DNA of 15,025 bases from Larix sibirica (GCA_004151065.3 NWUY0300010974.1:64473-79497); one strand, 5' to 3'; positions 1 to 7,843 are shown, numbered from the stretch's first letter. Notes: generated by a model not told the origin, from the letters alone. Numbers and translations: made by a program.

Positions 1-236
1 GGACTTAACTAATGAATTTTATATTATTTGTTGAGCTCCTTGACTTATGGAAGTCACCCAATGATGGAATCTAAATGAGGAACCCTCTCAAGTGAAAAAC
101 ATATCAATCACAATTCAACCATCACTCATCTATGTCTAAGAATTCCTTGGGGTATTTTCAGCTGTTGTTCATCTTCTTCATCTCAATTTTTTTAAGGGTT
201 TGGATAAGCTAGCAAGCTCTCATAGTTCTCTTCTAA
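1..236. other. Unassigned left flank
   Basis: No coding region, RNA gene or element boundary could be recognised here. The sequence becomes pyrimidine-rich (TCTTCTTCATCTC) at 171-185, just before the repeat array, and may belong to the same LTR-like unit as the array and the tract at 895-1035, but no terminal TG or target duplication was found. Confidence 0.3.
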
Positions 237-690
237 ATGGTTGTCTTCTCTTCTTGTGGTTGCCAAAGGTCTATCTCAATCCCAATAGTTCATCAACAAG
301 GTTGTCTTCTCTTCCAGGAAGTCGCCAAGGGTTTGTAGCAGGGTTGTATTCTCTTCCAATAGGCTATCAAGGGTTTAAAAGGGGCTACCAAAGGTCTTCC
401 ACAACCCTAGAAGGGTTGTCGTGACAATTGAAGCCCTAAACAGGGCTACCATGAGGTTGCCAAGGTTTGTTAGATCCCTAAACAGGGCTACCGAGGTCTG
501 CTAAAGCCCTAGAAAGGATTGTTGTGACGGATGAAGCCCTAAATAGGGCTGTCGAGGTTTGCTAGAGCCCTAAACATGGCTACCATGGATTGTTCTAGCC
601 CTAGTAGGGTTGTCGCAGAGCTGTTGATGTCCTAGCAGGGCTCCCATAACATTGATCAGGCCCTAAAGGGTTGCCACTATTTGTTTGAAG
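237..690 (+). repeat. Degenerate minisatellite with a short inverted repeat per unit
   Basis: From 403 onward the core AGCCCT-(3-4 nt)-AGGGCT, or a variant, recurs with unit starts near 403, 432, 474, 505, 535, 566, 597, 628 and 659, so the period is about 31 bp with one 42-bp unit. Each core is a 5-6 bp inverted repeat followed by a moderately conserved tail such as ACCGAGGTTTGCTAG. Upstream, at about 237, 300 and 342, lies a related unit beginning GGTTGTCTTCTCTTCC with spacings near 63 and 42 bp. Short open frames cross the array, but they follow the repeat and resemble no protein I know. The array could be a satellite, or a repeated U3 segment of an LTR; I cannot decide. Confidence 0.8.
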
Positions 691-894
691 GTTGACATCA
701 CCTGTTTTATCAAGGATCAAGGCTGCCATTGTTTTGTTAAGGATGATGTCATCAAATTAGGGTTGTCATCATCTACAATAGGCCTAAATATTGGACAGTG
801 GGTTGCATTCAAACTTCAGTGGGTTCATCTTTGTTTCTCTTGGTATGTAATAAGCCCTAGAGGCTTCTTTGTAAAAGTATGCTCTCTAAATCTA

Positions 895-1035
895 CTCATG
901 TAAAATTCAGTCATCTCATATTAAGGAAGATATTCTTTGCTGGGGTTTTATTCCTGAATAAGTTTCCGTAGGGTAAATTTTTGTGTTCTTGTGGTTGTAT
1001 ATTTCTTCTTTATTGTTGGTTATCTACTACTGGTT
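895..1035 (+). other. LTR-like tract (possible R/U5 of a Ty1/copia-type LTR)
   Basis: The stretch TGCTGGGGTTTTATTCC, then GTAGGGTAAATTTTTGTG and a T/G-rich run to about 1035, resembles in style the R-U5 part of plant Ty1/copia LTRs, where a GGGGTTTT...GGGTAAA segment precedes TTTTGTGTT. This is from memory of the family look, not an alignment. No terminal CA with a target duplication, no primer binding site and no polypurine tract could be placed, so the call is tentative. It follows the minisatellite by about 200 bp, and both could belong to one solo LTR. Confidence 0.25.
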
Positions 1036-1734
1036 TACAAACTCAGTTTAATATGCTAAAAGTCTACTAAAACTTAAAAAGACTATTACTTTTATTAAAT
1101 TAGATCTACATTATAAAAATTTAACAATCAAGATAATGTTAGTTATGGAAGACAATACAACAAAGATGTAAGATGAGCTAACATAATTCAATTTCGACAA
1201 AACAATTATTTAAACGAGGCTCAAACTTTCTTTAAAAAAATCTTTTTTGGGTTTTTCTTGTCTGACCAAAAGTGACAATTTAGTCTTAGAGATAACCTAT
1301 GTGTAAGTTTTTTGGTGATTACAAACTCAACGCAACTCTTAGAATTCAATGGAGACATATATAAGTATGAAAACCAATAGTTTGACTCCCTTGTTAATGA
1401 AGCACATCATACTTTAATTATGAATACCTTGAAGGTTACTTGAAATTGAGCTTGAAACCACTCATAGGAAACTTCTTCATGTTTTCTTCACACGGCAAAA
1501 GGCGTTTTTTAATCAAAATTTGTATGAGAAAGTTATAGTAATCTGAAATTAACTAACCCTTAAGGTACATGCACAAACTAAACTAGATATAAGATTTCTA
1601 ATCATTTCAAAGCAAAATTTAAGTGAGATATATTAAAAAATATTCACTTGGAAATTTGATTTCGCAAATATCATGAAGCCAATGCCTCCCATCAAACTTA
1701 AGACTTATATTCTCCATACTTTTAAAAGTTTTAT
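1036..1734. other. AT-rich stretch without a recognised feature
   Basis: I see no frame with protein family character, no RNA gene and no clear repeat. Stops are dense in all frames. It is probably intergenic DNA or transposon sequence decayed beyond recognition. Confidence 0.5.
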
Positions 1735-2030
1735 GGGGGTGAAAAGTTAAGTTTTACCTCCAATCATTAACTTTCATAGCATTCTTGACACAGTTTCATA
1801 GCATCTTGGTACAATTTGACATTAATTGTGATGAAGCATTAATGCATTTGCAGGGCATAGTTTTTACTTTTTGTGAGGTCAAGTTTTACTTTCACTCAAT
1901 AACCTTCATAGCATTCTTCGTATAGTTTGACATTAATTGCGATGAAGCATGAACGCATTTGTAGGGCATAGTTTCAACTTTGGGGGGGGGTAAGTTTCAC
2001 TTTCACTCCGATGAAAGTGTAACTTCAACT
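1735..2030 (+). repeat. Tandem repeat (about 110-135 bp unit), nearly two and a half copies
   Basis: Copy 1 (1735-1870) and copy 2 (1872-1982) share CTTCATAGCATTCTT (copy 1 has CTTTCATAGC), TTTGACATTAATTG, GATGAAGCAT, GCATTTG and AGGGCATAGTTT in the same order. Copy 1 has a small extra internal duplication (CAGTTTCATAGCATCTTGG). A third partial copy starts at the G-run at 1982. The array continues as shorter GATGAAAGTG / TTCAATT repeats that resume at 3033 beyond LINE-A, so LINE-A interrupts it. No coding content. Confidence 0.7.
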
Positions 2031-2035
2031 GTGAT

Positions 2036-2048
2036 AAATTGAACAAAC
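2036..2048 (+). repeat. LINE-A target-site duplication, left copy
   Basis: AAATTGAACAAAC is repeated exactly at 3020-3032, just after the poly(A) of LINE-A. The opposite strand of the preceding bases reads ATTT/ATCAC, in keeping with a T-rich nick preferred by L1-type endonucleases. Confidence 0.9.
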
Positions 2049-2049
2049 C

Positions 2050-2511
2050 TTCCCGCGGGGTGCCTTCGATGGTGCTTCGCAAAATGCTTCTTGTTGCAGT
2101 GGTACCGGGGCTGTTATTTATTTCTCTGCCTCTCATTCGATCCACTTGTGGATGAACTGTGGCATGGGCACCAACACAAAGAGTGAACTTATTGCTCTGT
2201 GGCTACTTTTGCATATCTCATCGGTACAGAGTATTCCTCTTCTTTTGGTCCCAGGGAATTCAAGGGTTATCATTTCTTGGGCCCGCTCGGAATATGCTCT
2301 CAAGATCATCCAGCTGGATTATTGGTTGCGGGATACGTGACGATTGATAGATTGCTTTGGACATATTTCATTTGAGCATGTGTTTAGAAAGCACAATCAA
2401 CTAGTTGATCTTTTATCTAAACGGGCTCTATCGGCTCCTGAGGGCACCATTTTCGGTGAGGAGTGGCGGGACAATCTGTTATTGGACCAGTTTTCCTTAC
2501 CTTTTTTCTGA
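2050..2511 (+). pseudogene. LINE-A ORF2 C-terminus: RNase H domain
   Basis: One frame runs from the truncation point to the TGA at 2509-2511, with a single internal TGA at 2338-2340. RNase H would cleave the RNA strand of the RNA/DNA hybrid during retrotransposition. Visible motifs in order: AFDGAS with the first catalytic Asp (codon 2068-2070), GTNTKSELIALW with the catalytic Glu, GNSRVIISWA where the family usually has GDS (Asp to Asn, codon 2257-2259), then FEHVFRKHNQLVDLLSK with the last Asp. The end, EEWRDN followed by a short tail, matches the ends of LINE-B and LINE-C. A start codon inside (2146) has no meaning as an initiation site, because the domain begins upstream of it. The stop and the lost Asp mark it as dead. 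Confidence 0.9.
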
Positions 2512-2741
2512 GTCAGCGGTTTTTTCTGCATATGGTTATGGAGCAGCCCATCTCTCTGTGCAGGTCTTTGATCTCTGTGGAGGAGGTTCTTGCTTTTGTT
2601 TTTATTTGGTTATGATGTCTGCTGGGATCCTGCACCGGTGTTTGTGATTGTTTATCGCGGTGCTATGATGCTTGGACACATCTCTTATGTTTTTGTATTG
2701 GCTCCATGTTTTGGGTGATGGACCTTATGTTTCTTTTGGAG

Positions 2742-2770
2742 GGATTGGCCCGGTGTAATTTGGCCAATCC
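2742..2770 (+). other. Hairpin 1 in LINE-A 3' UTR (9-bp stem)
   Basis: GGATTGGCC at 2742-2750 pairs perfectly with GGCCAATCC at 2762-2770 around an 11-nt loop. A G-U and an A-U pair could extend the stem. Sequence and position are clear; a role in RNA recognition is inference. Confidence 0.75.
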
Positions 2771-2837
2771 TTTGGTTTTCGTTTATGTACTACTGTTGGT
2801 TTTTCTCACTATGCAATGGCTTACTGTCTCTTTGGGG

Positions 2838-2866
2838 GGATTGGCCTGGTGTAATTTGGCCAATCC
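2838..2866 (+). other. Hairpin 2 in LINE-A 3' UTR (9-bp stem)
   Basis: Same stem arms as hairpin 1 (2838-2846 and 2858-2866), with one C-to-T change in the 11-nt loop. The stem arms are unchanged although surrounding duplicated sequence has diverged. Confidence 0.75.
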
Positions 2867-2972
2867 TGTGTTTTTCTTCTTTGTGCCTCTGTTGGCGTTT
2901 CTCTCTATGTGCTGGGCCTGCTGGCCGGTTGGTGGACTATTACACTTTGAGCTTGTGCTTGTATATCTTTCT

Positions 2973-2997
2973 TTACTATTACCAGTATTAATAGTAA
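2973..2997 (+). other. LINE-A 3'-terminal hairpin
   Basis: TTACTATTA (2973-2981) pairs perfectly with TAATAGTAA (2989-2997) around the 7-nt loop CCAGTAT. Fifteen bases later (GTACTTTTTCTTGTG) the poly(A) starts. LINE-B and LINE-C have a hairpin at the same place, which suggests a recognition structure for the reverse transcriptase. Confidence 0.7.
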
Positions 2998-3019
2998 GTA
3001 CTTTTTCTTGTGAAAAAAA

Positions 3020-3032
3020 AAATTGAACAAAC
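3020..3032 (+). repeat. LINE-A target-site duplication, right copy
   Basis: Exact copy of 2036-2048, its first three A overlapping the poly(A) run. Host repeat sequence (TCCGATGAAAGTG) resumes directly after it. Confidence 0.9.
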
Positions 3033-3200
3033 TCCGATGAAAGTGCAATTTCAATTTCGATGAAAAGTGAAGTTTCAATTGAGGGAAATGTAAAGTTTTA
3101 ACCCAATAATTAAACATTAGAGAAGTTTCAATTCATGAAAAATTGAAGTTTTTAACTACAAAAAAAATTGCTACGGTGAAAGTGGAGTTTTACCTTCTAT
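3033..3200 (+). repeat. Short degenerate host repeats, continuation of the array left of LINE-A
   Basis: TCCGATGAAAGTG, TTTCAATT, TCGATGAAAAGTGAAG and GAAGTTTCAATT recur several times. The first copy matches 2007-2019, so with LINE-A removed the two lie in tandem. A run of eight A interrupts it at 3160-3167. No coding content. Confidence 0.6.
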
Positions 3201-3290
3201 TAATCATTAATACTAGCAAAACCACTTAACTGTAGTTGATGAACATCGATGGACCACAAGTTAAGTTCCATGAATAAGTTATCTATTACT
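3201..3290 (+). repeat. Diverged copy of the ~110-bp repeat found at 3817-4015
   Basis: Shared landmarks with the later copies, in the same order, are ACTAGCAAAACCACTTAAC, a GTAGTTGATGAACA stretch, a CCACAAGT motif, and TTATCTATTA. It is about 600 bp from the tandem pair, which makes it a dispersed member, or the remaining edge of a larger duplicated block. Confidence 0.55.
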
Positions 3291-3816
3291 TGTTCTTGCC
3301 TTCTTCTAGTTAAACGGGTTGTCTTCCATGAACTNTTCCAAGGGTCAAAATGGGGGTATTACAATCCATAAACACATTTTGTTTGTGCAAGACATGATAA
3401 AATCTATTGATTCAAAGTGCAGTGCCTTGAGAAGGATTCTTTACACTAGTTGTGATAGGATTGGATTGGATTGGTAAGGGGACTTTTATAATGGACAACT
3501 CTTAGAATTATTGTTTAGTCTCCTAACATTGTGATATATTAAATCTCTTTTTCCCAAAAATTTGGAGACCTTTATACAATGTTAAGGCTTCCAAGTCACT
3601 AAACAAACTATATTTCTAAATTTTCCTCAAAAATCTTTAATAATCCCACTTAACCTTTACACATAATAATTAAAAATAAATTTAATTTATATAAAATTTC
3701 TTAAATTCTAATTTAATTTTAAATTATAAATTAGCTTAACTTAATAAAATTTATTAAATTCAATACTGAAAATATTATAAACACACTTTACATTTACAAA
3801 AAATTATATGTATAAT
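3291..3816. other. AT-rich stretch without a gene; one ambiguous base
   Basis: Holds an unresolved base at 3335 and a short run of GGATT units at about 3457-3470. From 3640 it is almost pure A/T. The line GGTCAAAATGGGGGTATTACA near 3343 looks transposon-like but could not be placed. Nothing coding is visible. Confidence 0.5.
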
Positions 3817-3920
3817 GTTAACCATGTTATAACTAGCACAACCATTTAACTCGTGGTTAGTGTATATGGATAAGCCACAAGTAAAATGTCATAAAGTGTC
3901 TATTATCCATACCTCAACTA
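3817..3920 (+). repeat. ~110-bp tandem repeat, copy 1
   Basis: Runs from TTAACCATGTTATAACTAG through CCACAAG to TCTATTATCCATACCTCAAC. Offset from copy 2 is about 110 bp. No open frame with protein character. Confidence 0.75.
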
Positions 3921-3925
3921 TTAGT

Positions 3926-4015
3926 ATTAACCATGTTATAACTAGTTCAACAACTTAACTTGTAGCCAGTAAACACTTATAAGCCACAAATTATCTATTA
4001 TCCATACCTCAACTA
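3926..4015 (+). repeat. ~110-bp tandem repeat, copy 2
   Basis: Begins with TTAACCATGTTATAACTAG and ends with TCTATTATCCATACCTCAAC, both matching copy 1. The middle is more diverged and about 15 bp shorter. Confidence 0.75.
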
Positions 4016-4489
4016 CCAATAAAATATAAACACCTATCAATATAAACATAACATTTTAAATCATATATAAACTGAACTTAATAAATTTTAATTAAATTCA
4101 ATATTACACCATATTGCATTATTCTAATTAGACTTTTCTTTCAACCATAATGAATAATTCTAATTACACTTGACTTTTACAGTTACCCGTAATGCGAGGC
4201 ATGTTAACCATATGCTTTGACATAGACATTCTCACCCAGAACAATATACATTCTCATACTTCATCTACATAACTTTTTAAAAGCTTTAAAGGTCCCACCT
4301 TATGGTTATAATATTTTGAATTACACGAAATGCTCTCAAATGCTATTGCAATTAAATAATATTGTAATTTTAATGAAAGAGGTTCATATTGTTGTGCTTT
4401 ATGAGAAGACGTATAATTCTTTTTTATTCAACATAGGCTTGGCACATGTAATTTAAAATAATAATAAAAAATTAATTGTCCATTTTATT
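4016..4489. other. AT-rich stretch without a recognised feature
   Basis: Dense A/T with stops in all frames. No repeat, RNA gene or element end could be supported before the left edge of LINE-B. Confidence 0.5.
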
Positions 4490-4497
4490 TAAAATAT

Positions 4498-5839
4498 TTG
4501 AATATCAATTTATATATAATGTGTGATTTAAACAATCTGTTGGCAAAAGACTTATCTGGGAAGGTAGGGAATGGTAAAAATGTATTGGTAGGGATTGACC
4601 TAATTGTTGGAATGGATGAAGAATATGCTTTATCCGATGAAATCATTAAAACACTTCATCGTTTTGATTATGCTACACTCAACAAAATTAAGAGAGTTAA
4701 TCATAGGAATCATCAAACATATTGGATCACAGCAATGGAATTGAGCTTTGAGGATAATGAGGCTATGAATGGTCTCGGTACATTAGCAAACTTAACTCTG
4801 TTGGATGCAGACTGTCCTTGGAAAATGACAGCCTAATATGGACAAATAATAAAGCTGCAGGTATGGTAACAACAAATTTAGCCTACAAGAGGCATATATC
4901 CTGCAAACTGGTGGTACAAAATTATTTGGAAGTGGAAAATACTTGTGAAGGTTCAGTGTTTTATGTGGCATGCATTACAGGGCAGTATGAAAACTTGGGG
5001 AAATCTTGTTAAAAGAGGTTGGGTTGGCCCAAGTTTCTGTTACTTAAGTAAGAATAGTCATGAATCTACTCAACATATTCTAGTGGAATGTGTGTTCACT
5101 AGAACTCTGTCGTATAATATCATTGCACATCTTAAACTGGATCAACAATGGGAATTAGATAGCTTTGAGGTAGGTGTTTATAAGTGGCATAGGAGGTGCA
5201 GGAATATTCCATATCTGCATGCTTTGATTTCATGGCATATTTGGTGGGCTAGAAACAAAGCTTTATTTGAAGGAAAAACTCCCAGTTTATTTTATTCATA
5301 TAACATAATTCTAGCTTTATTAAAGGATTACAGCTATAATACTAGTCAGGAGGGCACAAGACAACTTGGCATTTTCAACATTCCTCATCATAGGCCGGTT
5401 TCCTTCTTTGATGGTTCATGTGTTGTAGGGGGAGTGTTATATCTCAATAAAGAACATTATTTCACTCTTATGATGAACTGTGGAAAATGAACCAACACCA
5501 AAGCTAAATTAATTGGTCTTTGGTGTGTGGTGTCAATTGCTGCTACTATGGGATTGCATGTGTTGACTGTATTTGGTGGCTCCAGGGTGACAATAAAATG
5601 GGCTCAAAAAGAATATAAATTAAATGTCCTTTCATTACATCAATGGTGTAGCAGAACACAAGAAAAAAATACAACTTTTCAATGACATAACTTTTGAACA
5701 TATCTTTCGTCAACACAATCAGACAACTGATGCACTGTCCAAGGAAACACATGGAGGAGCAGAGGGGATTTCCAGATGGGAGGAATTCCAGGAGAATCAA
5801 TGCATTGAAAGGGGATTGGTCAATTTGTATGAACACTAG
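4498..5839 (+). pseudogene. LINE-B ORF2 C-terminus: zf-RVT and RNase H
   Basis: Reading needs three frames. Frame of 4498 covers about 4498-4800 (KVGNGKNVLVG, the usual pre-zinc segment). A second frame holds LSLENDSLIWTNN (about 4806-4890). The first frame returns with WWYKIIWKWK, CFMWHALQG, TWGNLVKRGWVGP and ESTQHILVEC: the zf-RVT domain, with the second Cys of the CxxC pair replaced by Ser (CYLS). RNase H follows: FFDGS (Asp codon 5410-5412), a TGA at 5488-5490, TNTKAKL where the catalytic Glu is Lys (5506-5508), GGS where the catalytic Asp is Gly (5578-5580). A one-base slip in the A7 run 5663-5669 moves to the third frame for FEHIFRQHNQTTDALSKE, ending at TAG 5837-5839. Clearly inactive. 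Confidence 0.88.
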
Positions 5840-5966
5840 CAGTTTTGTTTATGGAAGCTACCTCTCAAAATTTGTTGTTTTGATGTAGATCTTTTTTTAG
5901 TAGTTGAATATTGAAGATCATATGTATTTTTCTGGACATAAGTCTCGATATGACTTATGAATATTT

Positions 5967-6002
5967 GTACTATTTGATTCATAATATGAATACTAGTAGT
6001 AC
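5967..6002 (+). other. LINE-B 3'-terminal compound hairpin
   Basis: Outer stem GTACTA (5967-5972) with TAGTAC (5997-6002); inner stem ATTCAT (5977-5982) with ATGAAT (5986-5991), separated by an internal loop. The outer arms resemble those of LINE-A (TACTATT and ATAGTA). The T-rich spacer and A-rich tail follow at once. Confidence 0.6.
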
Positions 6003-6052
6003 GGTTTTTTTCGCTGAAATAAAATATATATCTGTAAAATTATTGAAGAAAT

Positions 6053-6065
6053 AAGATTACATATT
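6053..6065 (+). repeat. LINE-C target-site duplication, left copy
   Basis: AAGATTACATATT is repeated exactly at 8960-8972 after the poly(A) of LINE-C. It lies about 30 bp beyond the tail of LINE-B. Confidence 0.9.
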
Positions 6066-6066
6066 T

Positions 6067-6762
6067 GAAATATTGGAGATGTTTATAGCATTAAAGGCTG
6101 AGACTTTGGGTTTGGTTGGGGATTTAGCACAAGAATGAGGTAGGTATATTGAGGGTATTAATCAAGCATGTATTAGACTTGAAGATACAAAAGATAATTT
6201 GGTTTGGATCTTGAATAAAAAGAATGGACATGTTAGTGCAAACGTTGTTTATGATGTCATTTCTAGTTTATTGAGTTCTTCATTGGGTAGGTGGTGGTCT
6301 AAGAAAATATGGAAATGGAACATGCCTTTAAAACTAAAATGTTTCCTATTACTCATCCTGGAAAATAACATACTGACTTGGGACAACTTAGTTAGGAGAG
6401 GTTTGATAGGTCCAAATATTTGCCCACTCTATCTGCTCGATGGTGAATATGTTGAACACCTATTTGTAAAATGTTCATACTGTATGGATGTTTAGAGATT
6501 GGTTACAGGTTCTTTGCACATTTCAAATGTTTGGGGGGAATCTTCTGTGGTGGAAAATATGGAAAACCAGGTAAATAATAAACCCAAACATAGAGAACTG
6601 CCTATATTTATATTATGTGGCATCTGGTGCTCTAGAAATTTTGTTGTTTTTTAAAATAGGAAGCATGATATCTCTATATTATGCTCCAAAATTGTGGGTC
6701 TTTACAATGATTACTTTAAAGAATTTAAACTTAAATCCTGTAGAATTGTAAATGCTCGTACT
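6067..6762 (+). pseudogene. LINE-C ORF2, left part: pre-zinc segment and zf-RVT
   Basis: The frame is continuous from the first base after the target duplication to the LINE-D junction, with stops at about 6136 (TGA), 6493 (TAG, probably once Trp) and 6652 (TAA). Motifs: DNLVWILNKKNGHVSANVVYD, WWSKKIWKWNMPLKLKCF, TWDNLVRRGLIGP, then CPLY where the family has CxLC, and EYVEHLFVKC. This is the zinc-binding segment between RT and RNase H in plant L1 ORF2. The second Cys of the first pair is lost here (Tyr) as in LINE-B (Ser). The segment ends with NART and continues at 8347. Confidence 0.87.
6754..6762 (+). repeat. LINE-D target-site duplication, left copy
   Basis: GCTCGTACT, identical to 8338-8346. 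Flanking bases (TAAA before, TTT after) are also similar, so the original duplication may have been about 15 bp with later changes. The LINE-D poly(A), seen as T9 on this strand (6764-6772), follows almost directly. Confidence 0.85.
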
Positions 6763-6772
6763 CTTTTTTTTT

Positions 6773-7006
6773 ACTAGAACGGGTAGAGATTTATATTAAT
6801 AAAAAGGAGGAAAATTCCTCAACATACAGAGATACATAGCATCAAAACAAGGCAGCTTGCTTGAAAGTACAAAAAAAGGATGATATAGCTTAGCAAAATT
6901 CAAGCTTCCTGATATGAAATCTAGCCTCTAATTTTATAGTCCTAGGATTATATTTCCTTAGAAATTGTCCTAACAAAATTACAAAAAAGCAATTCATTAT
7001 GACATA
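6773..7006 (-). other. LINE-D 3' UTR with short hairpin
   Basis: Untranslated part between the stop at 7007-7009 and the poly(A). A small perfect inverted repeat GAGGAA/TTCCTC (6807-6812, 6815-6820) lies about 35 nt from the poly(A), and TTTAT/ATAAA pairs nearby. No coding content. Confidence 0.5.
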
Positions 7007-7843
7007 CTAAAAATGAAACCATGGAACCTGGTCCTCTAACTTGATATGTGGAGGAGAAGCTGATGATTCTTCAGCCTCCTCTTTCTCCTTTAACTTCTTC
7101 TCAAGCTTAGCAAATTCTTCTTCCAGGGAATCCACTTTGGCCTTCAATTCCTCGACTTTGTCCTGCTACTGATCAATTTTGTCTACAAGCAGGTCCAATT
7201 GGAACTGAAAGTTCCTTTTCTACTCCATTCTTTGTTGTTCTCCCTCCTCTTGCCACTCCTCCCAGTGCCTTTTCCTACTGTTCCCATCGTGCTCCACCCA
7301 ATTGACCCATTGGCTCAGCCTTCACACACTCCAACTCAGCTTTCGAACACCACACTCCGCGCAGCAAAAGAACTCTCGCTCCTTCTCCTCTCTGTCCATT
7401 TTTGCCTCTTAGCAACCAACACACACTCTAATTTTTTCCTTGTAGAGAGAAATCCAGAGCACATGCTGAATGCATTCAACACAAATATTTCCAAGTTTCC
7501 CCGCATTAAAAAATGGCTCTAGCTCATTCCATGTACCATAATTACTATTTATGGTCATCCTTTCCATCGAATTTCTAGTAAACAAGATCTTGTACTAGCA
7601 AACAATTCCCTAGGAGCGGTGACGCAAGCCATGAACAAAATGCAAGTGGGATCGGATGGAGAATTTACTAAGGGATTGCAGTTCATGATTCCCAATACCA
7701 AAAATCATTGTCCCATACCAGAGAAAAACCATATTTCGGATGTAGATAATACATCGTGATGGGAATGATATAATGGAGGAGAAAGCCGCTAGCCAAACCT
7801 TGGAAACATACATGAATCCTACGTGTTGTATCCAAAGCTTCAT
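7007..7843 (-). pseudogene. LINE-D downstream tract with C-terminal coiled coil
   Basis: A single minus-strand frame runs from about 7843 to TAG at 7007-7009, broken at 7610, about 7598, 7409, 7322, 7220 and 7166. The last 110 codons are markedly protein-like: HWEEWQEEGEQQ, then heptad-patterned DKVEELKAKVDSLEEEFAKL and KLKEKEEAEE, then a Pro/Ser stretch and the end VPWFHF. This predicts a charged coiled coil of about 45 residues. Upstream are cysteine pairs (ICVEC, RVCVGC, FFCCAEC). The right part, 7683-7877, has a rival frame (GLASGFLLHYIIP, HPKYGFSLVWDNDFWYWE), so a frameshift between 7683 and 7560 is likely. I do not recognise the protein. It may be a downstream ORF of LINE-D or captured host sequence. 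Confidence 0.5.

Larger units (their letters stand above)
2725..2920 (+). repeat. 96-bp tandem duplication in LINE-A 3' UTR
   Basis: Copies begin at 2725 and 2821, offset exactly 96 bp. The best preserved stretch is 31 bp (2741-2771 against 2837-2867) with a single C/T difference; the rest is diverged (TTTTCGTTTATGTACT against TTTCTTCTTTGTGCCT). The 106-codon open frame crossing it is hydrophobic only because the 3' UTR is T-rich, and I do not regard it as a gene. Confidence 0.85.
2049..3022 (+). mobile_element. LINE-A: 5'-truncated L1-clade retrotransposon
   Basis: About 970 bp between two copies of a 13-bp target duplication. It carries the ORF2 RNase H end (2050-2511), a 3' UTR of about 500 bp with a 96-bp internal duplication, a terminal hairpin at 2973-2997, and a run of ten A at 3013-3022 that overlaps the duplication. 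Truncation within ORF2, a 3' poly(A) and a target duplication are the signature of target-primed reverse transcription. The insert splits a host GATGAAAGTG repeat. It encodes no RT or endonuclease and cannot move on its own. Confidence 0.9.
4498..6022 (+). mobile_element. LINE-B: 5'-truncated L1-clade retrotransposon
   Basis: About 1.5 kb with the ORF2 end (zf-RVT region and RNase H), a 180-bp 3' UTR, a compound hairpin at 5967-6002, a T-rich spacer (GGTTTTTTTCGCTG) and an A-rich, mutated tail (AAATAAAAT). Family resemblance to LINE-A and LINE-C runs through the RNase H and the 3' end. A possible target duplication is TAAAATAT at 4490-4497 and 6020-6027, exactly at the expected edges, but eight A/T bases in AT-rich DNA are weak proof. 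The left edge is set by where ORF2-like sequence stops. Confidence 0.8.

Noticed and set aside
200-424. 74-codon plus-strand open frame in the minisatellite
   Set aside because: Composition follows the DNA repeat; no domain or homologue recognised.
403-670. Interstitial telomere repeat (CCCTAAA)
   Set aside because: CCCTAAA occurs singly within 31-bp units, never as adjacent CCCTAAA copies.
403-690. CRISPR array
   Set aside because: The period is 31 bp with no unique spacers, units are degenerate, and the context is plant retroelement DNA.
685-903. 72-codon plus-strand open frame
   Set aside because: No protein family resemblance, next to repeat and LTR-like sequence; likely chance.
2706-3026. 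106-codon hydrophobic open frame that could look like a membrane protein
   Set aside because: It lies in the 3' UTR of LINE-A, spans the 96-bp duplication and reads into the poly(A); hydrophobicity comes from T-rich DNA.
2905-3117. 70-codon minus-strand open frame
   Set aside because: Crosses the LINE-A poly(A) and target duplication, so it cannot be an old gene.
4490-6027. TAAAATAT as a firm target duplication of LINE-B
   Set aside because: Position fits both edges, but eight A/T bases recur often by chance here; kept only as tentative.
7199-7522. 107-codon plus-strand open frame starting with a leucine-rich, signal-peptide-like stretch
   Set aside because: It is the complement of the Glu/Lys-rich LINE-D tract on the minus strand; Leu/Pro/Ser richness is the usual shadow of such codons.
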